Source: Bacteroidota bacterium (GTDB taxonomy: Bacteria > Bacteroidota > Rhodothermia > Rhodothermales > JANQRZ01). Taken from it: 37,204 nucleotides of DNA. Made by a program: the position numbers and the translations under genes. The notes beneath the pieces were generated by a model that ran no database searches, was not told the DNA's origin, and saw only the letters and a list, made by a program, of their open reading frames with translations. This document shows, piece after piece, positions 9,735 through 17,637 of this stretch (within the stretch, counting starts at the first letter, position 1; each line of letters starts with the position of its first letter). Location: assembly GCA_038746285.1 (NCBI GenBank), contig JBCDKT010000037.1, positions 1 through 37,204 of the forward strand, in the 5' to 3' direction.

Positions 9735-9809
9735 CATCCTGCTCCGAGCCGTGAAACCGTAGACAGGGAATGCCTCTGAATCCGACCGGCGATCCCCGGC
9801 TCGCACACC

Positions 9810-9911
9810 TCCGAGTGGAACGTGCTGCTGAATCCGGAGCATCCGGCGTTCGGCGAGATCGTGTTCGGTGCTCCGACGGGAACTCCGCTCGACCCGCGCC
9901 TGCTCCGATGA
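9810..9911 (+). pseudogene. RES toxin C-terminal relic
   Basis: Thirty-three codons plus a stop, reading SEWNVLLNPEHPAF, then GEIVFGAPTG and DPRLLR. They align without gaps to the final residues of the intact RES toxin (TEWNVLLNPEHPAFEEIVFD to DPRLLG). Many third-position differences mark it as a diverged paralogue. Everything upstream, including the catalytic Arg and Glu region, is missing. Confidence 0.85.
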
Positions 9912-9923
9912 AGGGGAGTCGTG

Positions 9924-10003
9924 TCATCGTATGAGTGTGAGGCGGTGGGTCTTGACGTAGTCTGGCATTCGCACGACGTAGACACCGCTGGCAGCCCTGA
10001 GCC
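9924..10003 (-). pseudogene. T9SS sorting-domain tail relic
   Basis: On the minus strand this reads LRAASGVYVVRMPDYVKTHR then LTLIR and a stop. It matches the end of the lipase at 5294 (ASSVYVVRMRTPDYVETHR, LTLIR). It converges with the RES relic exactly as the intact pair converge at 5281/5294, so 9810-10003 is a diverged copy of the 5176-5370 junction. The remaining 10004-10055 holds nothing recognisable. Confidence 0.8.
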
Positions 10004-10055
10004 GTGGGTGGTGGCTGAGCACGAGAACCTTTGGACCAATGACGAAATGTAGCCG

Positions 10056-13000
10056 TCAGAACTGCACGTCGTAGTCCGTGGCGTTCAGGTTTGTCAGCGC
10101 AAGCATGCCGTGACGCTCGGCGACTGTTCCGGCGCTCTGCATGTCTGCCAGGGCACCAGCGACGGCTACGCGCATCTGCTCGCTCGTCTGCCCGAACCCA
10201 AACATCCGGCACACTTCGAGCGCGAGATCCTCGGCCGCGATTCCGAATGAGGAAGAGATCACCTCCGCGATTGCCGCTCGCACCTCCTCCGGCGCGATGA
10301 AATCAAACTTGCGAGACCCCGCCGACAGATCGCTCCGCTCGCGGACGGGCACATCAGCCCGCTTTTGCGAAGAGAGGTAGAGAAAGTCTCCGCGCCGGAC
10401 GATGCCGTTCCGCGCCTCGGCGAGAAGAGTAGCACTCTCAATCGCTTTTCGAATACGACTGCCGAGTCGACTCACTCCGCTGGCATCGAGTATGCGCCGC
10501 GCAACCTCATCGAAGTGGACGGGGCTCTCCACCCGTACGACATGACCAACATCCCCAGCGAGTATGTGCTTCGGCACTTCGTGAAGAGGCTCCAAGTGTC
10601 CGCGAAGTTTTGCCTTCACGTACGGCTCCGTCGGCACGGGCGCGCGCTTCTCAAGCGGCTTGTCGGCTCGTTCGAGCGAGGGCATATCGACCGTGCGGCG
10701 AGGTGGTGAGCGGTCCACCGGCTCGGCCTTTGCGCGCTCGATGGCAGCGACCACCCGCTTCACCTCGCTCTGCGGGTACCGGAACCAGTTGGTACTCCAG
10801 ATTCGGTGGATCCGCCAACCAAGACCTTCGAGCACAGACTGCCGAATGCGGTCGCGGTCCCGAGCGGTGCGGGCGCTGTGGTACGTCGCCCCATCACATT
10901 CGATGCCGAGGAGATAGCGTCCCGGTCGCTCCGGGTCCACGACCGCGAGGTCGATCCGGAAGCCGCCGACGCCGATCTGGTACTCGACGCGGTACCCGAG
11001 CGTGCGGAGGGCCTTCGCCACCGCCACCTCGAATGGGGAGTCCGGCTCCCGTCCCGTCGGCTTGTCCATCTCGAGCACCCCCGTTTCGGCGTACTGGAGG
11101 TACCGTTTGAAGGCGGCGACCCCGCGAGCGTCAGTTCGTCCGAGGTCGATGTCGTCGGCGCGGAGGTTCGTAAATACTTCGCACCGGCGGCGTGCCCTCG
11201 AGATCAGCACGTTGAGCCGCCGCTCGCCACCCTCGCGGTTGAGCGGCCCGAAGTTCATCGACACCGCGCCGTGCTGGTCCCGCCCGTAGCCGACACTGAT
11301 GAAAACGACGTCGCGTTCGTCGCCCTGCACGTTCTCGAGGTTCTTAACATCAAACCGCTCGATTACGTCCCTGCGGTTAGCGAAGTAATTTAGTTCGGGG
11401 TCTTGCAGGCATAACAGGTCTACTTGATCTCGCACCTCCTTCTGCTGGGCTTGGCTGAACGTCGCCACCATCAGAGAGAGCTCCGGCGTCGATTTCGCAT
11501 GCCTCATTACGGCCTTTGCGACAGCCTTTGCCTCCTTCCGGTTCGAGCGGCGTCCCCCCTTGTCGTAGGTGGTCTCGGGAAGGTGATGGTAGACGAGGCC
11601 GACCTCTGCCTTCCCGGCGTCGGGGCTGGGGAAGATCACGAGTCGGTTCTCGTAGAACTCCTGGTTTGAGACGGCGATGAGGGATTCGTGGCGGCTACGG
11701 TAGTGCCAATTGAGCATACGCTCGGGGGCCCGCTTTGACTTGAACAGTTCGAGGATGCTCTCGATGTCGGCGGTGTCGGAGAAGTCCTCGTCGTCGGCAT
11801 CGCCGACCACGCTGTCGAAGAAGCTCGTCGGAGGCAGCTGCTTGCTGTCGCCCACGACGACTGCCTGCCGACCGCGAAGGATCGCGCCGAAGGCATCGAC
11901 CGGTTTCACCTGGCTCGCTTCGTCGAACACGACGAGATCGAAATCGACCGTTCCGGGCGGGAGGTACGTCGCGATTGACATCGGACTCATCATGAACACA
12001 GGCTTGATCGCCTGCACGGCCCGGCCAGCGACGGTCATGAGCTTGCGGATAGGCAGGTACCGCCGCTTCTTCCCAAACTCGTGGTAGAGCACGCCTAGTT
12101 GTCCGGCAGCAGAGGCTGCCGTCCCATTGCGCGGGAGGTTCTGCCAGTGTTCGAGGGCGAGTCGGACACGGTTATAGGCGAGGGCGATCTCGTCGCGGTC
12201 GATGAACCGGCGGAGCGCTTCGCCGTGGAGTGCGCTGTTGAACCGGGCAAGTGCTGGACGCTCGGTGAAGGCGACATCGACGAGCGTCGAGTACCAGACG
12301 TAGTCGAAGGCGTCGGAGAGATGCGTCGCTGCGTGCTCCCAGTTCGTGGCTAGACCGGCGAAGAGAATGAGGCTGTCTTCGGCGAACGCATCGACTTGGT
12401 GGTTGAAAGTCACGATCTCCTGAAGTCTCGCAGCCTGTTTCGCCCATCCCTTCGCAAGAGCCGCGAGCACATGCAGAGGCTGCATGTCAATAGTCTCGCC
12501 CTCGCCGTACCGTCGCTCGGCCACGAACGCCACGATGTCTACCGCCTTCTGCATACGCTCGCCGAACGACTTCAGCCGCCCTTCCACGTTCTCGGCAAGC
12601 GGCTCCAGCGCATCGAGGTCGGGGCCACCCGCGAGAAACGCGACAAGGCCGCGGGGCACCTTGCCGGAGGCTACGTCCCCATGCAGCGAGGTCATCCACG
12701 ACGCGATGCGCTCCAGCACCGCCCAGTCCGACGCCGCGCCTTCCCACTGCAGACCGAACAGCCCCGACCCGAGCGACGCGTAGGCATCGATCTCTTTCCG
12801 AAGCCGCTGGGCCTCCCGGATGCCATCGACGATGGCGAGGCGCTCGTCGTGCCCCGTCGGTATCGGCGTTTCGATAAGCCCCGCAAGCCGACTCTTCGCA
12901 CGTCGCCAGTCCCCAATGAAGATCCGGTACCACTTCTCGCCGTGAGCTTTGAGGTGCTGGCGGGTCTCCAGCACGTCCTCTTTCCATGCCTCGGGAATGA

Positions 13001-14933
13001 GCACCTCGTTGTACTCTGCCCGGACGGCATCGTAGGCCGTCCCCACGCGCACGAGTTCCGCCACGTCCGAGCGCCGCGCGTGCCACTCACCGGCATCGAC
13101 CCGAACGCCCCGGAGGTCCGGTGCCGCGAGGGCGCGGCGTGCCGCCCGAGTCAGCACGTCCGCGTCGGCCGGCGTTTCTGCATCGAGGTGGAGGAAGTCG
13201 CTGAGGGGCCGAACGGCTTCAGAGAGTGATTCGATAGAGGTCGAGGCTTCACTGGCAGTGCGTTCCACCGACTGTTGCTCTGATGGCAGGAACGCCTTCC
13301 GGTTGCTTCCCCAGAAAGGGTGCTCGGTAGGGCGACCTATGTCGGCCACGAGCGTCTGCATTTGGACCACCTTCGCACGCCGCCGAGCACAGTCCGATGC
13401 CGTCCACGACTCCATGTCTCGGTCGGACGCTCCGGGTGGCTCGACCCCATTCCACCGCTGCCGCTGAAGGAGCAACTCGCCATAGGCATCGTAGGGCCGG
13501 ACGCCGGTCTCCCCGATTGACTCATAGACGGCTGCGGCATATGCGTTGAGTTGATCCCTCGCGTCGATGAGCACATCGAGGTCGGTATGCAGTGCCTCCG
13601 ACATGGGGCGACCGAGATTGATCGTCCGCTCCAACTCTGCGAGCAGTTTTTTCTTGCTCGTCTTGTGGCTATGAAGTTCGAGGCACGCATCGCCGAGATG
13701 AACCCCATTGAGTCGCCGCTTGACCACTTCGAGCGCCGCCATCTTCTCGGCCACGAACAATACGCTCTTCCCCTGCCCTATGGCCTCGGCGATGATGTTC
13801 GTGATGGTTTGCGACTTTCCTGTCCCCGGCGGCCCCTGGATGACTAGGTTGTTGCCACGCTTGACGTCTAGGAGCGCGAGCGTCTGCGAACCGTCTGCAT
13901 CGACGACTTGGTGGACTTCGTCGGGGTGTAGGTGCCGGTCGAGATGTTCCTCATCGCTGAGCCGGTCGGTCGCTGGCGGGAAGCCGTCGCCGAGAATGGC
14001 CCCGATGATGTCGTGGTCGAGCGGGCTGGTGCCGTCCGGCCACTCGGTCACGTCGAGGTCGTTGTACATCAGCAGCTTCCCAAACAGGAAGAAGCCGAGG
14101 TGAACAGCCTCCCGGTCTACTCTCCATCGAGGCGTCTCATCGATGACGTCCCCAATCCGGTCGAAATAAGCCTCGATGTCGAGTTCTGCCTCCGGGTCGG
14201 GCAGTGGAAGGGAAAGCCCGAACTCAGCCTTGAGCTTGGCCTGCAATGAGAGGTTGCCACCGACCTCCTCATCAGTGTAAGAGAGCCGGAAGCGAGCACG
14301 CACGTCTGTCCGTGTCAGTTCGACCGGAACGAGAAGGAGCGGTGCCCGACGCCGCTTGTCGCTCGACAGATCCTCGTACCATTCCAGCATTCCAAGCGCG
14401 AGGTACAACACGTTGACGCCCTGCTCCTCCACGAACGTCCGTGCAGCATAGAACGTCGCGAGCAGCCGACTCTGAAGCTTACTTGGTGTGTAGGGCGTCT
14501 GGAGCCGACTGTCCGTGTGCCGCGAGGCAGTTCCCTCCTCGCCCGCCTCTTCGGGCTGAGTGAGCAACGCCGATAGGTCGCCCTGATATTCGTCGTTCTC
14601 GAAGAGCGACGGCTCGAACAGTTCTTCTTCCTCGTCGAAGTCTGGGATGGGCAAGAACGACATCAGCCGCCTTTCGCCGACGAGGACCTCGTAGACCTGT
14701 GCCGGAAGTTCGTCGGTGATATCGAGCCCCCGCGCCTTGAAGGTTTGATAGTTGAGCAGGGGGTTGCGAAGCCCGAGGTCTAGAAGCTCACGGCGGGCAG
14801 ATTCGAGTTCGCTCCGGATCGTATTGCGAGTGGCAGACGACAAGGTTGAAACTGAGTCTTGGAGTAGCTTAGGCAAGAACGGAACGCCAGACGCTCGGGG
14901 AGCGCAAACATAACCGACAGGCGAATACCGCAT
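10056..14933 (-). CDS. DUF4011-SF1 helicase-DUF559/Vsr-like nuclease-DUF3320 defence-type protein
   Basis: This is a giant protein of about 1,625 residues. Order of parts: N-terminal DUF4011 (ELESARRELLDLGLRNPLLNYQ, then PTTLYLALG-type strands); UPF1-like superfamily I helicase with Walker A GPPGTGKSQT near residue 366, Walker B/II FDEASQVKP near 1003, VVGDSKQLPP, and motif VI LNVLISRARRR near 1240; an MTES_1575/DUF559-type endonuclease domain of the Vsr/PD-(D/E)XK fold (FRIDLAV, GIECDGATYHSA, near 1330-1400); and a C-terminal DUF3320 region. The same order is reported for single-gene anti-phage proteins (the Hhe type, from memory). It should bind DNA, translocate with ATP and cut. The start is uncertain. 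The ATG at 14933 is used; the open frame continues upstream, but only through the symporter-tail relic and a tRNA. A TTG a little inside, before PKLLQDSVSTLSS, is possible. All motifs are intact, so it is probably functional. Confidence 0.85.
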   Translation of the reverse strand: MRYSPVGYVCAPRASGVPFLPKLLQDSVSTLSSATRNTIRSELESARRELLDLGLRNPLLNYQTFKARGLDITDELPAQVYEVLVGERRLMSFLPIPDFDEEEELFEPSLFENDEYQGDLSALLTQPEEAGEEGTASRHTDSRLQTPYTPSKLQSRLLATFYAARTFVEEQGVNVLYLALGMLEWYEDLSSDKRRRAPLLLVPVELTRTDVRARFRLSYTDEEVGGNLSLQAKLKAEFGLSLPLPDPEAELDIEAYFDRIGDVIDETPRWRVDREAVHLGFFLFGKLLMYNDLDVTEWPDGTSPLDHDIIGAILGDGFPPATDRLSDEEHLDRHLHPDEVHQVVDADGSQTLALLDVKRGNNLVIQGPPGTGKSQTITNIIAEAIGQGKSVLFVAEKMAALEVVKRRLNGVHLGDACLELHSHKTSKKKLLAELERTINLGRPMSEALHTDLDVLIDARDQLNAYAAAVYESIGETGVRPYDAYGELLLQRQRWNGVEPPGASDRDMESWTASDCARRRAKVVQMQTLVADIGRPTEHPFWGSNRKAFLPSEQQSVERTASEASTSIESLSEAVRPLSDFLHLDAETPADADVLTRAARRALAAPDLRGVRVDAGEWHARRSDVAELVRVGTAYDAVRAEYNEVLIPEAWKEDVLETRQHLKAHGEKWYRIFIGDWRRAKSRLAGLIETPIPTGHDERLAIVDGIREAQRLRKEIDAYASLGSGLFGLQWEGAASDWAVLERIASWMTSLHGDVASGKVPRGLVAFLAGGPDLDALEPLAENVEGRLKSFGERMQKAVDIVAFVAERRYGEGETIDMQPLHVLAALAKGWAKQAARLQEIVTFNHQVDAFAEDSLILFAGLATNWEHAATHLSDAFDYVWYSTLVDVAFTERPALARFNSALHGEALRRFIDRDEIALAYNRVRLALEHWQNLPRNGTAASAAGQLGVLYHEFGKKRRYLPIRKLMTVAGRAVQAIKPVFMMSPMSIATYLPPGTVDFDLVVFDEASQVKPVDAFGAILRGRQAVVVGDSKQLPPTSFFDSVVGDADDEDFSDTADIESILELFKSKRAPERMLNWHYRSRHESLIAVSNQEFYENRLVIFPSPDAGKAEVGLVYHHLPETTYDKGGRRSNRKEAKAVAKAVMRHAKSTPELSLMVATFSQAQQKEVRDQVDLLCLQDPELNYFANRRDVIERFDVKNLENVQGDERDVVFISVGYGRDQHGAVSMNFGPLNREGGERRLNVLISRARRRCEVFTNLRADDIDLGRTDARGVAAFKRYLQYAETGVLEMDKPTGREPDSPFEVAVAKALRTLGYRVEYQIGVGGFRIDLAVVDPERPGRYLLGIECDGATYHSARTARDRDRIRQSVLEGLGWRIHRIWSTNWFRYPQSEVKRVVAAIERAKAEPVDRSPPRRTVDMPSLERADKPLEKRAPVPTEPYVKAKLRGHLEPLHEVPKHILAGDVGHVVRVESPVHFDEVARRILDASGVSRLGSRIRKAIESATLLAEARNGIVRRGDFLYLSSQKRADVPVRERSDLSAGSRKFDFIAPEEVRAAIAEVISSSFGIAAEDLALEVCRMFGFGQTSEQMRVAVAGALADMQSAGTVAERHGMLALTNLNATDYDVQF

Positions 14934-14965
14934 GCGCCGATACCTTCTAAAATCTGCTTCGACTT

Positions 14966-15093
14966 GCGCCTCACCGACGGCTTCTCGGTCGCCCGCTACC
15001 GGACCGACCTCCGCGGGTTCGCGCTCGCGTGGGGGATCGTCGGCGTCCTGATCGCCCTCGCCTACGGCGTCGTTGCGTGGGCCGGAGGGTAGA
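14966..15093 (+). pseudogene. Symporter 3'-end relic (second copy)
   Basis: The plus strand encodes RLTDGFSVARYRTDLRGFAL, then AWGIVGVLIALAYGVVAWAGG and a stop. This matches the last residues of the SSS symporter ending at 4326 (RLGDGFSLTRYRTDLRGFAL, AWGIVVGLLALAYGVVAWAGG). DNA similarity is high but clearly below identity. No start or upstream symporter sequence is present. With the intact 3' end it forms a pair of same-orientation repeats bracketing the island. Confidence 0.9.
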
Positions 15094-15099
15094 AAGGCC

Positions 15100-15131
15100 G
15101 AGGCCCGGAGCCGTCGCGGGACCCGGGCCTC
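15100..15131 (-). terminator. Intrinsic terminator of tRNA-Thr
   Basis: GAGGCCCGG (15100-15108) pairs with CCGGGCCTC (15123-15131), a perfect 9-bp stem starting six bases after the tRNA 3' end. In the direction of transcription (minus) it is followed by GGCCTTTCT, a short T-rich run. Confidence 0.65.
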
Positions 15132-15136
15132 ACAGG

Positions 15137-15209
15137 AGCCAATGACCGGACTCGAACCGGTGACCTGCTCATTACGAATGAGCTGCTCTACCAACTGAGC
15201 TACATTGGC
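15137..15209 (-). tRNA. tRNA-Thr (anticodon CGT)
   Basis: 73-nt cloverleaf. Acceptor GCCAATG pairs with CATTGGC, discriminator T. The D-arm is AGCTCAGTTGGTAGAGC. The anticodon arm GCTCA-TTCGTAA-TGAGC gives anticodon CGT. The T-arm ACCGG-TTCGAGT-CCGGT is perfect. The CCA end is not encoded (CCT follows). It borders the right edge of the accessory island, a common arrangement for integration sites. Confidence 0.97.
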
Positions 15210-15219
15210 GGTCAGAGGA

Positions 15220-15251
15220 GAAAACTACGGCCCGACGCCCACCGCCGTCAA
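15220..15251 (-). promoter_or_regulatory. tRNA-Thr promoter, Bacteroidota type
   Basis: On the minus strand, TTG (15251-15249), a 21-bp spacer, then TAGTTTTC (15227-15220). This matches the Bacteroidota TTTG-N19..22-TAnnTTTG pattern. It ends 11 bases before the tRNA 5' end. The tRNA-Pro promoter has the same spacing. Confidence 0.6.
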
Positions 15252-15283
15252 GCAGCGGAACCGCGCCGGGCCGGGGATAATCT

Positions 15284-16048
15284 ATGAACGGCCCTACCGC
15301 CTACGCCGTGCTCACCCTCCGCCACGTATCCAAAGCCTTCGGCTCGACGCACGCACTCCGCGACGTGAGCCTCACGGCAGCGTCGGGACAGACGACGGCC
15401 CTCCTCGGGCCGAGCGGATGCGGGAAGTCGACCCTGCTGCGGCTGATGATCGGGTTGCTGCGGCCGGACAGCGGGACGGTGCAGTTCGAGGGCGAGGCCG
15501 TGACGCCGCAGAGCGCGGAGCGGCTGCGCCGCCGGATGGGCTACGTGATCCAGGACGGCGGCCTCTTCCCCCACCTCACGGCCCGCGAGAACGTGACGCT
15601 GATGGCCCGCCACCTCGGCCAGCCGAGCGAGCAGATCGAGCGCCGCCTGCGCGACCTCGCCAGCCTCGTCAAGCTGCCTCTGGGCGCGCTCGACCGCTAC
15701 CCGGTGCAGCTCTCCGGCGGGCAGCGGCAGCGCGTCGGCCTCGTGCGGGCGCTCTTTCTCGACCCCGACGTGCTCCTCCTCGACGAGCCGCTCGGCGCGC
15801 TCGACCCGCTCATCCGCGCCGACCTCCAGGACGACCTCCGCGCCATCTTCCGCGACCTCGGCAAGACGGTCGTCCTCGTCACGCACGACGTGGGTGAGGC
15901 CGCCTACCTCGGCGACACGCTCGTCCTCCTCCGGGACGGCGAGGTCGTGCAGACCGGCTCGCTGAAGGACCTGGCGGAGCGTCCTGCCCGTCCGTTCGTC
16001 GAGCGTTTCCTCCGCGCCCAGCGCAACCCGGCCTTCGACCGCGCATGA
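15284..16048 (+). CDS. Quaternary-amine (glycine betaine/choline-type) ABC importer ATPase
   Basis: The 254-residue ATP-binding subunit energises uptake through the fused partner encoded next. Visible motifs: Walker A GPSGCGKST (42-50), Q-loop Gln90, signature LSGGQRQR (143-150), Walker B VLLLDEP (163-169), D-loop GALDPL, H-loop His201. Sequence style and partner match the OpuBA/OsmV/YehX group for osmoprotectants. The C-terminal CBS domains found in many OpuA-type ATPases are absent. The start is the ATG at 15284. Its last four bases overlap the ATG of the next gene (ATGA), indicating translational coupling. It begins 75 bases from tRNA-Thr, transcribed divergently from it. Confidence 0.93.
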   Translation: MNGPTAYAVLTLRHVSKAFGSTHALRDVSLTAASGQTTALLGPSGCGKSTLLRLMIGLLRPDSGTVQFEGEAVTPQSAERLRRRMGYVIQDGGLFPHLTARENVTLMARHLGQPSEQIERRLRDLASLVKLPLGALDRYPVQLSGGQRQRVGLVRALFLDPDVLLLDEPLGALDPLIRADLQDDLRAIFRDLGKTVVLVTHDVGEAAYLGDTLVLLRDGEVVQTGSLKDLAERPARPFVERFLRAQRNPAFDRA

Positions 16049-17511
16049 CGCTCGTCCTCATCCTCGCGCTCCTCCTCCTCCCTGCCGACACGACGGTCGT
16101 CGTCGGCTCGAAGAAGTTCACCGAGTCGGTGATCCTCGGTGAGGTCGCGGCGCAGAAGCTGCGGGCCGAGGGCATCGACGCCCAGCACCGGGCCGAGGTC
16201 GGCGGGACGCGCGTGCTGTGGGAGGCGCTCCGGCGCGGCGACCTCGACGCGTACCCCGAGTACACGGGGACGATTGCCCAGGAGATTCTAGGCGGTGCGG
16301 CGCTTCCCGATGCCTCTGCGATGCGCGACAGCCTCGCCCGCTACGGGGTTCGGATGAGCGAGCCACTGGGGTTCAACAACACCTACGCTATTGGGATGCG
16401 CGAGGCGGAGGCCGAGCGGCTCGGCATCGAGGCGATCTCCGACCTGCGTGACCACCCCGACCTGCGGATCGGGTTTACGAACGAGTTCATGGACCGGCCC
16501 GACGGCTGGCCCGGCCTCCGCCGCGCCTACGCACTCCCCCACCGCGACGTGCGCGGGCTCGACCACGACCTCGCCTACCAGGGCCTCGAAGCCGGGACGA
16601 TTGCGGCGATGGACCTCTACTCGACCGACGCCGAGATCGCCTACTACGACCTCCGCGTGCTCCGCGACGACCGGGGCTTCTTTCCCGACTACCAGGCCGT
16701 GCTCCTCTACCGCGCCGACCTGCCCGCCCGGGCCGCCGCTGCGCTCAGCCGGCTCGAAGGCACGCTGTCCGAGGAGCGCATGACCGCGCTCAACGCCCGG
16801 GCGAAGCTCGACCGCGTGCCCGAGGCGCTCATCGCGGCGGGGTTCCTCGAAGAGCGGCTCGGCATCGCCGACGAGATCGTGGTCGATGGGTTCTGGGCGC
16901 GGCTGTGGGCGCGGACGAAGGAGCACCTCGGCCTCGTCGGGCTGTCGCTTCTGGCGGCGATCCTCGTGGCGGTTCCGCTCGGCGTGGCGGCGGCGAAGGT
17001 GGGGTGGCTGGAGCAGCCCCTCCTCGGGATCGTCGGGGTGATCTACACGGTCCCGTCGCTGGCCCTGCTCGTGTTCATGATTCCGCTCCTCGGCATCGGC
17101 GCGGTGCCGGCAATGGTGGCGCTGTTTCTCTACAGCCTCCTCCCGATCGTCCGCAACACCCACGCCGGGCTCAAAGGCATCCCCGGTCCGCTCCTCGAAT
17201 CGGCCGAGGCGCTCGGCCTGCCCGCCCGCGCCCGGCTCCGGCTCGTCGAACTCCCCCTCGCCGCACCGACGATCCTCGCCGGGATCAAGACGAGCGCCGT
17301 GCTCAACATCGGTACCGCGACGCTCGGCGCGCTCATCGGCGCGGGCGGCTACGGGCAGCCGATCCTGACCGGCATCCGGCTTGACGACACCGCGCTGATC
17401 CTCGAAGGGGCCGTGCCGGCGGCCCTCCTCGCCCTCGCCGCGCAGGGCCTATTCGAGATCGTGGAGCGCGTCGTCGTCCCGAAGGGGCTGCGGCTCGACT
17501 CGGCAGTGTAG
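16045..17511 (+). CDS. Fused substrate-binding protein-permease of quaternary-amine ABC importer
   Basis: The 488-residue protein joins two functions. Residues 1-16 are a hydrophobic leader (LVLILALLLLPAD). About 17-275 is an OpuBC/OsmF-type binding domain (VVVGSKKFTESVILGEV, GGTRVLWEALRRGDLDAYPEYTGT, LGFNNTYAIGM). About 285-480 is an OpuBB-type permease with five or six helices (GVIYTVPSLALLVFM, coupling-loop ESAEALGLPARARLRLVELP). The binding domain must face the periplasm with the permease in the inner membrane. Here the binding domain comes first; in well-known fused systems such as lactococcal OpuABC the permease comes first. Likely role: osmoprotectant uptake. The substrate (betaine, choline, carnitine or ectoine type) is not certain. 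It forms a two-gene operon with the ATPase. Confidence 0.92.
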   Translation: MTLVLILALLLLPADTTVVVGSKKFTESVILGEVAAQKLRAEGIDAQHRAEVGGTRVLWEALRRGDLDAYPEYTGTIAQEILGGAALPDASAMRDSLARYGVRMSEPLGFNNTYAIGMREAEAERLGIEAISDLRDHPDLRIGFTNEFMDRPDGWPGLRRAYALPHRDVRGLDHDLAYQGLEAGTIAAMDLYSTDAEIAYYDLRVLRDDRGFFPDYQAVLLYRADLPARAAAALSRLEGTLSEERMTALNARAKLDRVPEALIAAGFLEERLGIADEIVVDGFWARLWARTKEHLGLVGLSLLAAILVAVPLGVAAAKVGWLEQPLLGIVGVIYTVPSLALLVFMIPLLGIGAVPAMVALFLYSLLPIVRNTHAGLKGIPGPLLESAEALGLPARARLRLVELPLAAPTILAGIKTSAVLNIGTATLGALIGAGGYGQPILTGIRLDDTALILEGAVPAALLALAAQGLFEIVERVVVPKGLRLDSAV

Positions 17512-17521
17512 TGGGGGCAAA

Positions 17522-17559
17522 GAAAAAGCCGGCCCCCGCTGCAAAGCGAGAGCCGGCCT
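17522..17559 (-). terminator. Terminator copy 2, after tRNA-Pro relic
   Basis: On the minus strand, a GCCGGC stem with inner pairs CTCGCT/AGCGGG-like, followed by TTTTTCTTT. It is a near-duplicate of the terminator at 17891-17930. It may also serve plus-strand transcripts ending at 17511. Confidence 0.75.
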
Positions 17560-17563
17560 CTGT

Positions 17564-17637
17564 CGGGGTGGCCCCGCAGGGCGGGGTAAACTCCGATTTG
17601 AACCCACGACCTTCCCGCTCCGGCGGGACGCGCTACC
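17564..17637 (-). pseudogene. tRNA-Pro 3'-part relic with inserted inverted-repeat arm
   Basis: Read on the minus strand: D-loop GGTAGCGCG, then TCCCG-CCGGAG-CGGGA where the anticodon arm should be (six-base loop, not seven), then GGTCGTGGGTTCAAAT identical to tRNA-Pro, then an insertion of about 23 bases (GGAGTTTACCCCGCC and onward), then acceptor CCACCCCG. It cannot fold as a normal tRNA. The GIY-YIG stop codon touches its first bases. Confidence 0.75.
17570..17595. repeat. Inverted repeat, right arm (tRNA-Pro/GIY-YIG cassette)
   Basis: The 26-base arm starts GGCCCCG and ends GGGGTAAACTCCG. It is the inverse of 18179-18203 with a 13-base perfect core and a near-match elsewhere. It contains its own short palindrome (CCCCG/CGGGG). 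It interrupts the T-arm/acceptor region of a tRNA-Pro relic. Confidence 0.8.

Larger units (their letters stand above)
9735..10055. other. Scar region between DUF4143 fragment and helicase gene
   Basis: This stretch holds no intact gene. It consists of about 75 bases of unrecognised sequence, then the RES relic, the T9SS tail relic, and about 50 bases of unassigned sequence before the helicase stop codon. It reads as a junction left by deletions. Confidence 0.7.

Noticed and set aside
14934-15194. N-terminal extension of the helicase protein to 15194
   Set aside because: The extension is antisense to the symporter-tail relic and runs through tRNA-Thr, so it cannot be real protein sequence.
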